Below, piece after piece: positions 1 to 8,087 of a stretch of 23,281 nt of DNA. Position 1 is the stretch's first letter; each line of letters opens with the position of its first letter. The DNA comes from Bacteroidales bacterium UBA1458 (lineage in GTDB: Bacteria; Bacteroidota; Bacteroidia; Bacteroidales; VadinHA17), in NCBI GenBank assembly GCA_002325785.1, contig DCSU01000152.1:5652-28932 (forward strand), read 5' to 3'. The notes below the pieces were generated by a model, which saw only the letters and a list, made by a program, of their open reading frames with translations, made no database searches and was not told the DNA's origin. Made by a program: the position numbers and the translations under genes.

Positions 1-1
1 A

Positions 2-1141
2 GCCTCAAGGTCGATAGTTGAGGCTGTGACATCCAACGGAAAGATCCAGCCTGAAACAGAGGTGAAGATCAGCCCGGACGTGTCAGGCGAGATTGTTGAA
101 CTGCACGTGAAAGAGGGTGACCACGTTGAAAAGGGAGTCCTTCTTTTGAAGATCAAGCCGGAAATTTATATCTCATCTCGTGACCGCGCCGCAGCCACCC
201 TCAACTCAACAAAATCAAGACTGGCCCAGGCCGAGGCTCAGATGATACAGGCAGAACTGGCATACAACAGAAGTAAAAACCTGTTTGAGGAAAACACTAT
301 TTCAAAGGCAGACTTTGAACAGGCCGAATCACAGTACAAGGTAGCAAAAGCCGAAAAAGAGAGCGCCGAATTTTCGGTTAAAAGCTCCGAGGCTTCGCTC
401 AAGGAAGCCAATGAGAACCTGATCAAGACCACTGTCTATGCTCCCATGACCGGCACCATCTCAAGGCTCGCGGTAGAGCTCGGCGAGAGGGTCATTGGTG
501 CAAACATGATGACAGGCACCGAGGTGCTTCGCGTGGCAGACCTCAATCGTATGGAGGTTGTTGTTGATGTCAATGAGAATGATATCATCAGGGTAAAACC
601 GGGTGACACCGCCACGGTGGAGGTGGATGCCTATCTTGACCGCGACTTCACAGGAGTGGTGACCGAGATAGCCAACTCTGCCAACACCCTTGGCTCCACC
701 TCTGACCAGGTGACCAACTTCGAGGTCAGGATACTGATACTCAAAGAATCATATGAGGACCTGACAACCGAGAAAAACCCCAGTCCATTCAGGCCCGGGA
801 TGTCCGCTTCCGTGGATATTTTCACCAACCGCAAAAATGACATCCTTACTGTTCCGATACAGGCGGTCACCACCCGCACTGACACAACCAGGACTGACGC
901 CGCAGCCTCTGAGGAGATACGCACGCTGGTATTTGTATCTGACGGAGCCCGCGCACTGGCACGTGATGTCACAACCGGCATCCAGGATAATGTCAACATC
1001 GAGATCCTCAGCGGACTCACGGAAGGCGAAGAGGTCATTGTGCAGCCTTTCAGCGCAATATCAAAGAAACTCGCCGACTCAACCCTGATAGAGGTGGTCG
1101 ACAAGGAGTCGCTCTTCAAAACCGAAAATAAAAAGAAGTAG
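2..1141 (+). CDS. Efflux RND/HlyD-family periplasmic adaptor (membrane fusion protein), 5' partial
   Basis: Periplasmic adaptor that links an inner-membrane pump (RND or MacB-type ABC) to a TolC-like outer-membrane channel. The frame is already open at base 2 and reads A-S-R-S-I-V-E-A before the GTG at 26, matching the usual 'VEA..GKIQPE.EVKIS' opening of these adaptors. The GTG is therefore internal, and the true start with its signal or membrane anchor lies upstream of the window. Seen in order: the first half of a biotinyl-lipoyl-like domain (VSGEIVELHVKEGDHVEKG), a long alpha-helical coiled-coil hairpin (roughly bases 180-420, rich in Ala, Glu, Gln and Lys), the second lipoyl half (APMTGTISRL), a beta-barrel domain, and a membrane-proximal domain ending in a Lys-rich tail. 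The pump and channel genes are presumably upstream, and the substrate cannot be told. tsaB starts 24 bases after the stop. Confidence 0.9.
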   Translation, partial: ASRSIVEAVTSNGKIQPETEVKISPDVSGEIVELHVKEGDHVEKGVLLLKIKPEIYISSRDRAAATLNSTKSRLAQAEAQMIQAELAYNRSKNLFEENTISKADFEQAESQYKVAKAEKESAEFSVKSSEASLKEANENLIKTTVYAPMTGTISRLAVELGERVIGANMMTGTEVLRVADLNRMEVVVDVNENDIIRVKPGDTATVEVDAYLDRDFTGVVTEIANSANTLGSTSDQVTNFEVRILILKESYEDLTTEKNPSPFRPGMSASVDIFTNRKNDILTVPIQAVTTRTDTTRTDAAASEEIRTLVFVSDGARALARDVTTGIQDNVNIEILSGLTEGEEVIVQPFSAISKKLADSTLIEVVDKESLFKTENKKK

Positions 1142-1165
1142 AGTCACAACAGACTGATACGTTCT

Positions 1166-1858
1166 ATGATCCTTTGCATTGAAACAGCCACCGGGGTATG
1201 TTCGGCGGCATTGTGCGATGACAACAGCGTCATCAGTGTGGCCGAAGCGCCACATGGGATGTCTCATGCCGCACAGCTGACTGTAATAATTAAAAGACTG
1301 CTTGATGAAACCGGCATAGAGGCCGGTGGCCTCGGTGCCGTGGCCGTCAGCAAGGGTCCGGGATCATATACCGGCCTCAGGATAGGGGTCTCCACCGCAA
1401 AGGGGATTGCATACGGCGCCGGCATACCACTGCTGGGAATAAACACACTCACTGCCATGTGCAGCGGGTACCTCACCTCCCACCCGGATGAATCATCTCC
1501 GGATACCCTCCTCTGCCCTATGATCGACGCCAGAAGGATGGAGGTCTACAACGCTCTCTACACCACTGACGGCACTGTAATAAGAGAAACAGCAGCCGAC
1601 ATCATAGACGAAACATCATTCAGGGATATCCTTGATAAAAAAAAGATAACATTCTTCGGCAGCGGAGCAGAAAAATGCAGAGATACCATCAACCACCCGA
1701 ACGCCCTTTTCGTTGACGGATTCAACCTCTCGGCATCATATTTGCACACCCTTTCGGTAAATGCTCTGAAGAATAAGCAGTTTGAGGATGTCGCATATTT
1801 TGAGCCATATTACCTTAAGGAGTTCATCGCAACCATCCCCAGGAAGCTACTTCTCTGA
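1166..1858 (+). CDS. tsaB: tRNA threonylcarbamoyladenosine biosynthesis protein TsaB
   Basis: Cytoplasmic partner of TsaD (with TsaE) in forming N6-threonylcarbamoyladenosine at position 37 of ANN-decoding tRNAs. TsaB is a catalytically inactive relative of TsaD with an ASKHA fold that scaffolds it. The 230-residue product has the family's usual length and opening (MILCIETATGVCSAAL), followed by the hallmark SKGPGSYTGLRIG segment near residues 64-76 and the GIPLLGINTL segment. The N-terminal half carries the dimer interface. The C-terminal half is more divergent, as is normal for Bacteroidota. The ATG at 1166 is preferred because it gives the canonical N-terminus. The gene sits between the efflux adaptor and a DUF3108 gene, and only 16 bases separate its stop from the preferred start of the latter, so co-transcription is likely. 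Confidence 0.95.
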   Translation: MILCIETATGVCSAALCDDNSVISVAEAPHGMSHAAQLTVIIKRLLDETGIEAGGLGAVAVSKGPGSYTGLRIGVSTAKGIAYGAGIPLLGINTLTAMCSGYLTSHPDESSPDTLLCPMIDARRMEVYNALYTTDGTVIRETAADIIDETSFRDILDKKKITFFGSGAEKCRDTINHPNALFVDGFNLSASYLHTLSVNALKNKQFEDVAYFEPYYLKEFIATIPRKLLL

Positions 1859-1874
1859 CACACCTGATTCTATC

Positions 1875-2654
1875 ATGAGAAAAACAATAATAACGCTTCT
1901 GGTAATCATTACTGCAACACTTCAATCTCTGCAGGCACAGAAACAGCCCTACCTGCCCGGCGAGAAAGTGTCATACCAGTTAAGGTACGGCCTGGTAGGC
2001 AGCGGCGTGGCTAAACTGGAAATTAAAGAGGCATTTTACCAGGGCAAGCCTGTCTGGCACGCCGTTATCACCGGCCAGACAACAGGGATCGCCGATGCCC
2101 TCTACAAGGTAAGAGATGCCTACGAAAGCTACATTGACCCGGAGACAGACCTCCCGGTCTTTACTATCAGAAATATCCAGGAAGGAAGATACCGCAAGTA
2201 TAATGAAGTGGGATTCGATCAGGAATCCAGGAGCGATTCCACACTGGTTTTCAGTGACCTCACCGGCAGACATACCGGCCCTAAGGGATTGCTTGACATT
2301 GTGTCATGCTTCTACTGGTTCCGGAAATATTACCTCTCCGTGGCTGACACCCTGGTCCCGGAAGAGACTTATCAGATGATGGCGTGGTTTGCAGACGAAC
2401 TCTACCCTGTAGTACTGAAGTACAAAGGCACTGAAGTCATAAAAACCAAGGAAGGAAAGATTAATTGCCACCGGTTCCATCCTGTGACAGAGGTGGGCAG
2501 AGTCTTTGAAACAGAGGAAGATATGGCAATGTGGTTCACCGCTGATGAAAATTTTTTACCGGTTAAGATCCGTTTTGATATCTTTGTGGGGTCATTTCAT
2601 GTGGATATGACAAGTTATGAAGGGCTTAGAACGCCCCTGAAGTATATTGACTAA
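1875..2654 (+). CDS. DUF3108 domain-containing exported protein
   Basis: Exported protein of about 259 residues with unknown biochemical function. The preferred start is the ATG at 1875, because it puts a clean signal peptide (MRKTIITLLVIITATLQSLQAQ) at the N-terminus. The frame is open upstream to an ATG at 1782, but that would overlap tsaB and bury the signal peptide. After cleavage near the AQ/K junction, the mature protein begins with 'YLPGEKVSYQLRYG' and continues with 'GSGVAKLEI', the typical beta-strand opening of DUF3108. It then shows alternating beta strands, 'VRDAYESYIDPETDLP' and a C-terminal 'PVKIRFDIFVGSFHVDM'. A periplasmic lipocalin-like beta structure is plausible. The neighbouring housekeeping genes (tsaB, efp) do not point to a specific role. 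Confidence 0.85.
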   Translation: MRKTIITLLVIITATLQSLQAQKQPYLPGEKVSYQLRYGLVGSGVAKLEIKEAFYQGKPVWHAVITGQTTGIADALYKVRDAYESYIDPETDLPVFTIRNIQEGRYRKYNEVGFDQESRSDSTLVFSDLTGRHTGPKGLLDIVSCFYWFRKYYLSVADTLVPEETYQMMAWFADELYPVVLKYKGTEVIKTKEGKINCHRFHPVTEVGRVFETEEDMAMWFTADENFLPVKIRFDIFVGSFHVDMTSYEGLRTPLKYID

Positions 2655-2679
2655 CAAACAAAACTGAAGATTTTTTTTT

Positions 2680-3246
2680 ATGGCTACTACATCAGATTTC
2701 AGAAACGGGATGGTGATCGAATACAACAATGACCTTTATACCATCGTTCAGTTTCAGCATGTGAAGCCGGGTAAGGGCCCGGCGTTTGTGCGCACAAGAC
2801 TGAAGAACGTAACGACGGGTAAGGTCCTTGAAAATACATTCAATTCCGGAGTGAAGGTAAATGTCGCGCGCGTAGAACGCAGACCCCACCAGTACCTCTA
2901 CAGTGATGACATGGGATACCACCTGATGCATAATGAAACTTTCGAACAGATAACCGTTCCCGAGTCAATGCTCGAGAACAGTGACCTCCTGAAAGAGGGT
3001 GATACAGTGGAGGTGGTTGTGCATGCTGATACAGAGAATGTGCTGCTGGTAGACCTCCCGGTCAACGTGGTCATGGAGGTAACCTATACGGAACCCGGCC
3101 TCAGGGGTGATACAGCGACAAACACCCTTAAACAGGCAACCATCGAGAGCGGATCAACCATCATGGTGCCACTCTTTGTCAATGTGGGCGACAGGATCCG
3201 CATTGACACGCGTGACAGGTCGTATATAGAAAGAGTTAAGGGCTGA
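2680..3246 (+). CDS. efp: Translation elongation factor P
   Basis: EF-P binds between the ribosomal P and E sites and relieves stalling at polyproline stretches. The 188-residue product has the standard length and three beta-barrel domains: an N-terminal KOW-like domain with the loop KPGKGPAFV, a central OB domain (IESGSTIMVPLF lies in the last domain), and a C-terminal OB domain with GDRIRIDTRDRSYIERV. The loop-tip residue equivalent to E. coli Lys34 is Lys32, in PGKG. This is the lysine-type loop rather than the arginine type that is rhamnosylated by EarP, a point worth stating in a window with rhamnose enzymes. A T-rich stretch precedes the ATG and no Shine-Dalgarno site is apparent. A phosphatase gene begins 7 bases after the stop. 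Confidence 0.97.
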   Translation: MATTSDFRNGMVIEYNNDLYTIVQFQHVKPGKGPAFVRTRLKNVTTGKVLENTFNSGVKVNVARVERRPHQYLYSDDMGYHLMHNETFEQITVPESMLENSDLLKEGDTVEVVVHADTENVLLVDLPVNVVMEVTYTEPGLRGDTATNTLKQATIESGSTIMVPLFVNVGDRIRIDTRDRSYIERVKG

Positions 3247-3253
3247 CAACGAT

Positions 3254-4483
3254 ATGATGAGCGAGAGCAGGCTCCCGACAGACAGGCTTAAGATGTCGAA
3301 ATTTAAACTCGACGCCCTGCTCGACATTACCCTGTCAATCAATGCCAACCTCTCCACCACCGAGCTCCTGAGAAAGTATGAATCAATTCTCCGTGATGAC
3401 CTCGGCATAGGAAAAATCATTCTGTACAAGTACGGAGAACACTGGGAGGCTCTGCTTAACTCCGGGTTCAATGAGACGCTCTGCAAAACAATAGATGTCG
3501 AAAAAGACCTTCTGTGCTTCAGGGATATACAGACAGAAGTAACTCAGAAGCCCTTCAAATCTGTCGATTTTATCATACCTGTACTCAATAACAATATCCC
3601 TTCTGCATACGTCCTCATAGGCGATATTGATGAGGAGGGCGAAGGGATGAGCCCCCTTATCAAGCACTTGAATTTCATCCAGACAATCTCCGGAATTATC
3701 GTCGTAGCCATCGAAAACCAGCGGCTCTTCAGGGAGACTCTCAGGCAGGAGGCCCTGCGCCGTGAGCTGGAACTGGCGGCACGCATGCAGATGATGCTTA
3801 TTCCTGACAATACCATGCTGCCTTCCGATGGCAGAATCAGGGCACAAGGATTTTATTATCCTCATTATGAGGTTGGGGGCGACTATTACGATTTTCTCCC
3901 TCTGTCAGAGAACGTTGTCGGGTTCTGTATCGCTGACGTATCAGGCAAAGGAATGTCAGCCGCACTCCTGATGTCAAACTTCCAGGCCAGCCTCCGTGCA
4001 ATCTTCACGTCCGAAGCCAGCCTTGAGGAGATGATAAGGAAACTGAACACATTGGTGGTGGTCAATTCGGCCGGCGAACGATTCATAACCCTGTTCATTG
4101 CCCGATATAACCTGAATACACGGGTGCTGGAATATGTCAATGCTGCTCATAACCCGCCGGTGGTAATAGACCTTCAGACAAACCGCTCATCAGTCCTCCG
4201 GCAATCATGTGTGGGTGTAGGTATGCTCGACGAGATGCCATGGGTAAGAACCGATTATATCACGCTGAAAACCCCGACGAAGATTGTCTGTTACACCGAC
4301 GGACTGTCAGAGCTGAAAGATAAAACAGGAATCGAACTCGGCATCTCCCCTCTGATAAAGCACTTCCCGAATACAATGCCGGTCTCCGAAAACATTAAGG
4401 CACTCATCCGTGATTTTAATATAGACACAGGGAACCCCCTGCTGTTTGATGACGTGTCAATCCTGGCCGTCGAAATCCTCTAG
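3254..4483 (+). CDS. GAF-like / SpoIIE-type PP2C serine phosphatase (RsbU-like)
   Basis: Predicted cytoplasmic Mn/Mg-dependent Ser/Thr phosphatase of 409 residues. An N-terminal GAF-like sensor region spans about residues 15-160 and is followed by a short charged helix (RQEALRRELELAARMQMML), the usual linker and start of RsbU-type phosphatases. The SpoIIE/PP2C domain spans about residues 195-409. Metal-binding acidic motifs are intact: GGDYYD (Asp210, Asp213), ADVSGKG (Asp228), CYTDG (Asp349) and FDD (399-400). Family members typically dephosphorylate an anti-sigma-antagonist (STAS) protein, but no STAS or anti-sigma kinase gene is in the window. The start is uncertain: tandem ATGs at 3254 and 3257, or ATG 3293 (MSKFKLDALLDITLSIN), which looks more like the usual family N-terminus. 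The stop lies only 15 bases from the stop of the convergent ligase-like gene. Confidence 0.9.
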   Translation: MMSESRLPTDRLKMSKFKLDALLDITLSINANLSTTELLRKYESILRDDLGIGKIILYKYGEHWEALLNSGFNETLCKTIDVEKDLLCFRDIQTEVTQKPFKSVDFIIPVLNNNIPSAYVLIGDIDEEGEGMSPLIKHLNFIQTISGIIVVAIENQRLFRETLRQEALRRELELAARMQMMLIPDNTMLPSDGRIRAQGFYYPHYEVGGDYYDFLPLSENVVGFCIADVSGKGMSAALLMSNFQASLRAIFTSEASLEEMIRKLNTLVVVNSAGERFITLFIARYNLNTRVLEYVNAAHNPPVVIDLQTNRSSVLRQSCVGVGMLDEMPWVRTDYITLKTPTKIVCYTDGLSELKDKTGIELGISPLIKHFPNTMPVSENIKALIRDFNIDTGNPLLFDDVSILAVEIL

Positions 4484-4498
4484 CCGGCATCTGATTCA

Positions 4499-5857
4499 TC
4501 AGGTCTCTCCGGGTTGCGCCTGAATATCCATGGCCGTAATTATGGCAATATAGCCCCACCAGAGTGCCGCAATCTTATCCGAGTCGAGGAAGCTGTTCAT
4601 CACCCCATGGACAGCATAGGTTACCAGGCCCGTCAATATCGCCAGCACGAAGTAGCCTCTCACTCCCCTCTTCTCCCTGTACCATACCCTGATGCCCGTG
4701 ATGACCGCGGTGACGGTGATAAGCAGGTACAGCAAGGCACCTGGCAGGCCCGACTCGCTCAGAGAGCCAAGGTATTCGCTGTGGGCGTTGCCTGCATCAC
4801 CAAAATCGGTGCTGATTGTAGTCCTCTCCGATGCCTTCTGAAAAGGTCCGTAGTTGAACTGATAGGTGCCCGGACCCCAGCCCGTCACAGGCCTCTCCTC
4901 AAACATCCGGAGAGCACACTTCCAACGATTGATGCGCTCAAGATTTGACTGGTCAGTGGAAATATTGGAGGCCGAACGCAGGTGCTGGCCCAGATCCGCA
5001 GATGAATCCTCGGTGGTGCTGTCCATTCTCTGCCATATCCATCCCGCCGAGAGGGTCAGGGCCATGATCAGTGTTACCGTCGTGAAGGCAAGAAGCTTCA
5101 CCGGCATCCGTAACCAGAGAACTGCCGCAAAGAGCGCAGCAGCAAGCAGACTTACCCATGCAGCCCTGCTGTATGACAGGATAAAACCGGCAAGAAAGAT
5201 AAGGATCAAAACTGTCAGTAGTACCTTAGCTGTTAAACTGTTGCTCTTTCTGAGGAAAATGACGGCAAGAGGCGGAAGCAGAAAAGCAATCGAAGCCCCA
5301 AAGGATGTGTGATCCTTATAGAAGGGATAGCACGCCGAATGCGCAAACTGCTGGTTCAGGAGTCCTGCTCCCTGCACCCTCACGATGAAGTAGATCACCA
5401 CAATGGCCAGTCCGGCGGAATAGGCAATAATGTATTTCCGGCTGAACCTATCATCTGATGCCAGCTGGGCGGCAACAAGATAAAAGCCTGCAGTGAACCA
5501 TGTGCGGTATGCAAGTGTCTTGAGGGAGACCCCCGGCATGGAGGAGGTAAGGGCCGTTATCAGTGTCCAGGCAAGGTAAAGGCCCACCAGCAGAGTCAAC
5601 GGATGCCTCAGCAGCCTCGTTGGGAACTCGCGGGTGACAATAAGCTTAAAGAGCGTCAGAAATAGCAGAAGTGCGAGTACCGGCTCGGTCGGAACGGAGA
5701 TGTCAAAACCTGTTCCGCCGGTGAGCAGGCTCAGCTGCAGCGACAGCGGAGTCAGGAAGAGTGTCAGCAGCAGAAGATGCTCCTGTGAAAGTAACGCCAG
5801 CAGTACCAGGGCCAGTACCGCCGGAATACTCAATATCAGCAGCTCACCGCCTGTCAT
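4499..5857 (-). CDS. O-antigen ligase / Wzy-type polysaccharide membrane protein
   Basis: Polytopic inner-membrane protein of 452 residues in the WaaL/Wzy_C superfamily, whose members join or polymerise undecaprenyl-linked glycans on the periplasmic face. About ten to twelve hydrophobic segments are visible. A large hydrophilic loop in the second half carries the superfamily signature: a run ending GWGPGTYQF, followed by GDAGNAHSEYLGSLSESGLPGALLYL. The His in NAHSEYL and the preceding arginine-rich region (NLERINRWKCAL) are the residues usually conserved in these ligases. Sequence alone does not separate O-antigen ligase from polymerase or from a protein-glycan ligase. Its ATG overlaps the end of the chain-length protein gene by 14 bases, indicating translational coupling and a shared pathway. 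Confidence 0.88.
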   Translation of the reverse strand: MTGGELLILSIPAVLALVLLALLSQEHLLLLTLFLTPLSLQLSLLTGGTGFDISVPTEPVLALLLFLTLFKLIVTREFPTRLLRHPLTLLVGLYLAWTLITALTSSMPGVSLKTLAYRTWFTAGFYLVAAQLASDDRFSRKYIIAYSAGLAIVVIYFIVRVQGAGLLNQQFAHSACYPFYKDHTSFGASIAFLLPPLAVIFLRKSNSLTAKVLLTVLILIFLAGFILSYSRAAWVSLLAAALFAAVLWLRMPVKLLAFTTVTLIMALTLSAGWIWQRMDSTTEDSSADLGQHLRSASNISTDQSNLERINRWKCALRMFEERPVTGWGPGTYQFNYGPFQKASERTTISTDFGDAGNAHSEYLGSLSESGLPGALLYLLITVTAVITGIRVWYREKRGVRGYFVLAILTGLVTYAVHGVMNSFLDSDKIAALWWGYIAIITAMDIQAQPGET

Positions 5858-6731
5858 CTGCGGGGTGCAGCTTCACTCCCTCGGCAACAAAGAGTATCAG
5901 CGCCATCAGGATAAGGGCTGAAGCCGTTGAGACCATCACCATTATACTGCGCCGCGGATAGACTTTCTTCTCTGCCACAACAGCCCTGTCGACGATAAGC
6001 GTGTAGGGCAGCGTCTGCTGGCTGAGCGCCAGGGCCTCAAGGTACCTCCCGCGGATGAGTCCGAGATAGTCATTCTCCGTTTCGAGGGTTGAATAGGTCT
6101 TCAGGGCGGCAGCCCCCTCCAGGCTTATGAGGGTGTCTTCATATTGCCTCACCAGGCGGTCCTGAGCCTCATAGCTGCGGCTGATCTCATCAAGCATGAC
6201 GGAGGCAGAGTTGCGCTGAAGGTCATTAAAGATCGAATCTGCACGTGAGGCCATATCGTTTGCCATCGCACAGGCCAGCTCCCGGTCACGGTCCCTGACC
6301 CTTATCTCCACTGAGCCGAATGAGGTTTTGGAACAGTGGATATACCTCTCCATCTTCCCGGCAATGACCGTGTTGGGATACCTCTCCCCGGGTCTGACAT
6401 TGTAGTGACTGTCAAGGTCATATCTCTCCTTCAGGTACTCCATCACCTGTTCACTGTTTATTACCTGGATGAGTTTTTCGGTTGCTTCCTCATCGCCGAA
6501 AAGTGCCGCTTTCGAAGTTGATTCACCGAGCAGTGTGCGCGCCTCGGTGATATTCGATGAGGGATACAGTGTCACTGTTGATTCGTATAATGGCTTGATC
6601 AATAGAGATATAATTGCTGACAAAACAGCTGCAGCCAACCCGGCAATTACGAACTTCGTGAAGTGCCTGATTATAAAATTGACCAGGTCTGTCGAGTCCG
6701 GATTGAATTCAGCCCTTATATTCTTCTTCAT
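5844..6731 (-). CDS. Wzz/GNVR-type polysaccharide chain-length determinant-like protein
   Basis: Bitopic inner-membrane protein of 295 residues with the Wzz layout. A cytoplasmic N-terminus leads into TM1 at about residues 27-46 (FVIAGLAAAVLSAIISLLI), then the conserved 'KPLYESTVTLYPS' opening of the periplasmic domain, a long alpha-helical periplasmic region (for example 'YEAQDRLVRQYEDTL'), and TM2 at about 262-285 just after the typical 'KVYPRRSIM' motif. No C-terminal tyrosine kinase domain is fused. Such proteins set the chain length of polymers made by Wzy-type enzymes, which fits the ligase/polymerase-like gene it overlaps downstream. It begins 16 bases after the tyrS stop on the same strand, so all three genes probably share a transcript. 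Confidence 0.88.
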   Translation of the reverse strand: MKKNIRAEFNPDSTDLVNFIIRHFTKFVIAGLAAAVLSAIISLLIKPLYESTVTLYPSSNITEARTLLGESTSKAALFGDEEATEKLIQVINSEQVMEYLKERYDLDSHYNVRPGERYPNTVIAGKMERYIHCSKTSFGSVEIRVRDRDRELACAMANDMASRADSIFNDLQRNSASVMLDEISRSYEAQDRLVRQYEDTLISLEGAAALKTYSTLETENDYLGLIRGRYLEALALSQQTLPYTLIVDRAVVAEKKVYPRRSIMVMVSTASALILMALILFVAEGVKLHPADDRR

Positions 6732-6747
6732 CGTCTAAGGTATTCGT

Positions 6748-8043
6748 TCATATCACCCTGATGAGGAAATAACTTTTCTTGCCCTTCTGTACCAGCAGAT
6801 ATCTCTGGTTAAGCAGCTGGTCTGCGGTGACCGCCATGTCAGCATTATCTACCCTGGCCTTGTTCAGGCTGACGCCACCACCCTGGATGAGCCGCCTCAG
6901 CTCTCCTTTCGACTCAGCGATTGTGGTGTGAACTGCGCAGAGGTCAGAGACCGTTGCTCCTGCTGCAATGATGTCAGAGCTGATGTCGAACATAGGCACT
7001 CCCTCAAATACAGACAAAAAGGTGCTCTCGTCCATGCGTCTCAGCTGTTCCGTAGTTCCCTTGCCGAAAAGAATCTGGGAGGCCTCCACTGCCGCTTCGT
7101 AATCCTCCCTCGAGTGAGCCATCACTGTCACCTCCTCAGCGAGCCGCTTCTGCAGGATCCTGAGGTGAGGCTCGGCAATCTGGGCCTTAATGAGATCATC
7201 AATCTCGCTTTGCGAAAGCATGGTAAAGATCCTTATGAACTTTCCGGCATCATCGTCAGCCACATTGAGCCAGAACTGGTAGAACTGGTAAGGGGTTGTC
7301 TTTGCGGGGTCAAGCCACACGTTGCCGCTCTCGGTCTTACCGAACTTCTGACCGTCACTCTTGGTTATCAGCGGGCATGTCATGGCGAAGGCCTCACCGC
7401 CTGTCTTGCGCCTGATGAGCTCGGTGCCTGTGACAATGTTGCCCCACTGGTCGGATCCGCCCATCTGGAGACGGCAGCCATGGTTAGTATAGAGAAACAG
7501 GTAATCGGTACCCTGCACCAGCTGGTATGAAAACTCCGTGAACGACATCCCCTGGCCCGTTTCAGAGTCAAGCCTCTTTTTCACTGAGTCTTTAGCCATC
7601 ATGTAGTTGACAGTGAGATGCTTTCCTATATCGCGGATGAATCCCAGGAAGGAGTATTCCTTCATCCAGTCGTAGTTGTTGACCATCACCGCCCTGTTGG
7701 GGGCAATGGAATTGAAGTCGAGAAATTTTTCAAATTGTTTTTTCAGGCACTCCTGGTTGTGGTGAAGGGTCTCCTCGCTGAGCAGATTGCGCTCTTCTGA
7801 TTTGCCAGAAGGGTCACCTATCATTCCGGTGGCGCCCCCGACGAGCACTATCGGCGTGTGGCCTGCATTCTGAAAATGCTTCAGCATCATCACCCCTACA
7901 AGATGCCCGATATGCAGCGAATCGGCTGTAGGGTCAAATCCAACGTAAGCTGAGCTCTTCTCCTTAAGCAGAAACTCTTCGGTCCCTGGCATAATGTCAT
8001 GTATCATGCCCCTCCATCTCAGCTCTTCAACAAAGTTAATCAT
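6748..8043 (-). CDS. tyrS: Tyrosyl-tRNA synthetase
   Basis: Class I aminoacyl-tRNA synthetase charging tRNA-Tyr. The 431-residue product has normal bacterial TyrRS length. It shows the HIGH signature (FDPTADSLHIGHL, near residues 36-48), the GGATGMIGDPSG loop, the tyrosine-specific QMGGSDQWGN motif, and the KMSKS-equivalent KFGKT in TKSDGQKFGKTESGN, a substitution normal for this TyrRS group. A C-terminal S4-like RNA-binding domain (LIQGGGVSLNKARV) closes the protein. The ATG at 8043 is preferred; an adjacent in-frame GTG at 8046 would add only one residue. A -7 box (TATCTTTG, read on the - strand at 8077-8070) lies 27 bases upstream. The gene is followed within 16 bases by a Wzz-like gene, an uncommon neighbour. 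Confidence 0.97.
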   Translation of the reverse strand: MINFVEELRWRGMIHDIMPGTEEFLLKEKSSAYVGFDPTADSLHIGHLVGVMMLKHFQNAGHTPIVLVGGATGMIGDPSGKSEERNLLSEETLHHNQECLKKQFEKFLDFNSIAPNRAVMVNNYDWMKEYSFLGFIRDIGKHLTVNYMMAKDSVKKRLDSETGQGMSFTEFSYQLVQGTDYLFLYTNHGCRLQMGGSDQWGNIVTGTELIRRKTGGEAFAMTCPLITKSDGQKFGKTESGNVWLDPAKTTPYQFYQFWLNVADDDAGKFIRIFTMLSQSEIDDLIKAQIAEPHLRILQKRLAEEVTVMAHSREDYEAAVEASQILFGKGTTEQLRRMDESTFLSVFEGVPMFDISSDIIAAGATVSDLCAVHTTIAESKGELRRLIQGGGVSLNKARVDNADMAVTADQLLNQRYLLVQKGKKSYFLIRVI

Positions 8044-8069
8044 CACCTGATTCTGTTTTTTAAGTGACG

Positions 8070-8077
8070 CAAAGATA
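8070..8077 (-). promoter_or_regulatory. Bacteroidetes -7 promoter box for tyrS
   Basis: The - strand reads TATCTTTG from 8077 to 8070, an exact match to the Bacteroidetes -7 element TAnnTTTG. Transcription would start near 8064-8066, giving a leader of about 22 bases before the tyrS ATG at 8043. No convincing -33 TTTG lies about 20 bases further upstream, so the call rests on the -7 box and its spacing. It falls in the 44-base gap after the cvpA-like gene, so tyrS could be transcribed both from here and by read-through. Confidence 0.5.
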
Positions 8078-8087
8078 TCAAAACCAC

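Noticed and set aside
26..28. GTG as the true start of the efflux adaptor
   Set aside because: The frame is open to the window edge and the residues before the GTG match the usual adaptor N-terminal region, so the gene begins upstream.
1782..1874. N-terminal extension of the DUF3108 protein overlapping tsaB
   Set aside because: It would bury a clean signal peptide that begins at the ATG 1875.
3383..3865. 160-codon open frame antisense to the SpoIIE phosphatase
   Set aside because: It is fully covered by a recognised gene on the other strand, with no promoter or homology signal.
4514..5312. Open frames of 144 and 148 codons antisense to the ligase-like gene
   Set aside because: The opposite strand encodes a consistent polytopic membrane protein with the expected loop motif; these are shadows.
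6928..7530. 200-codon open frame antisense to tyrS
   Set aside because: It lies wholly inside a clear tyrS, its product resembles no family and has shadow-type composition.
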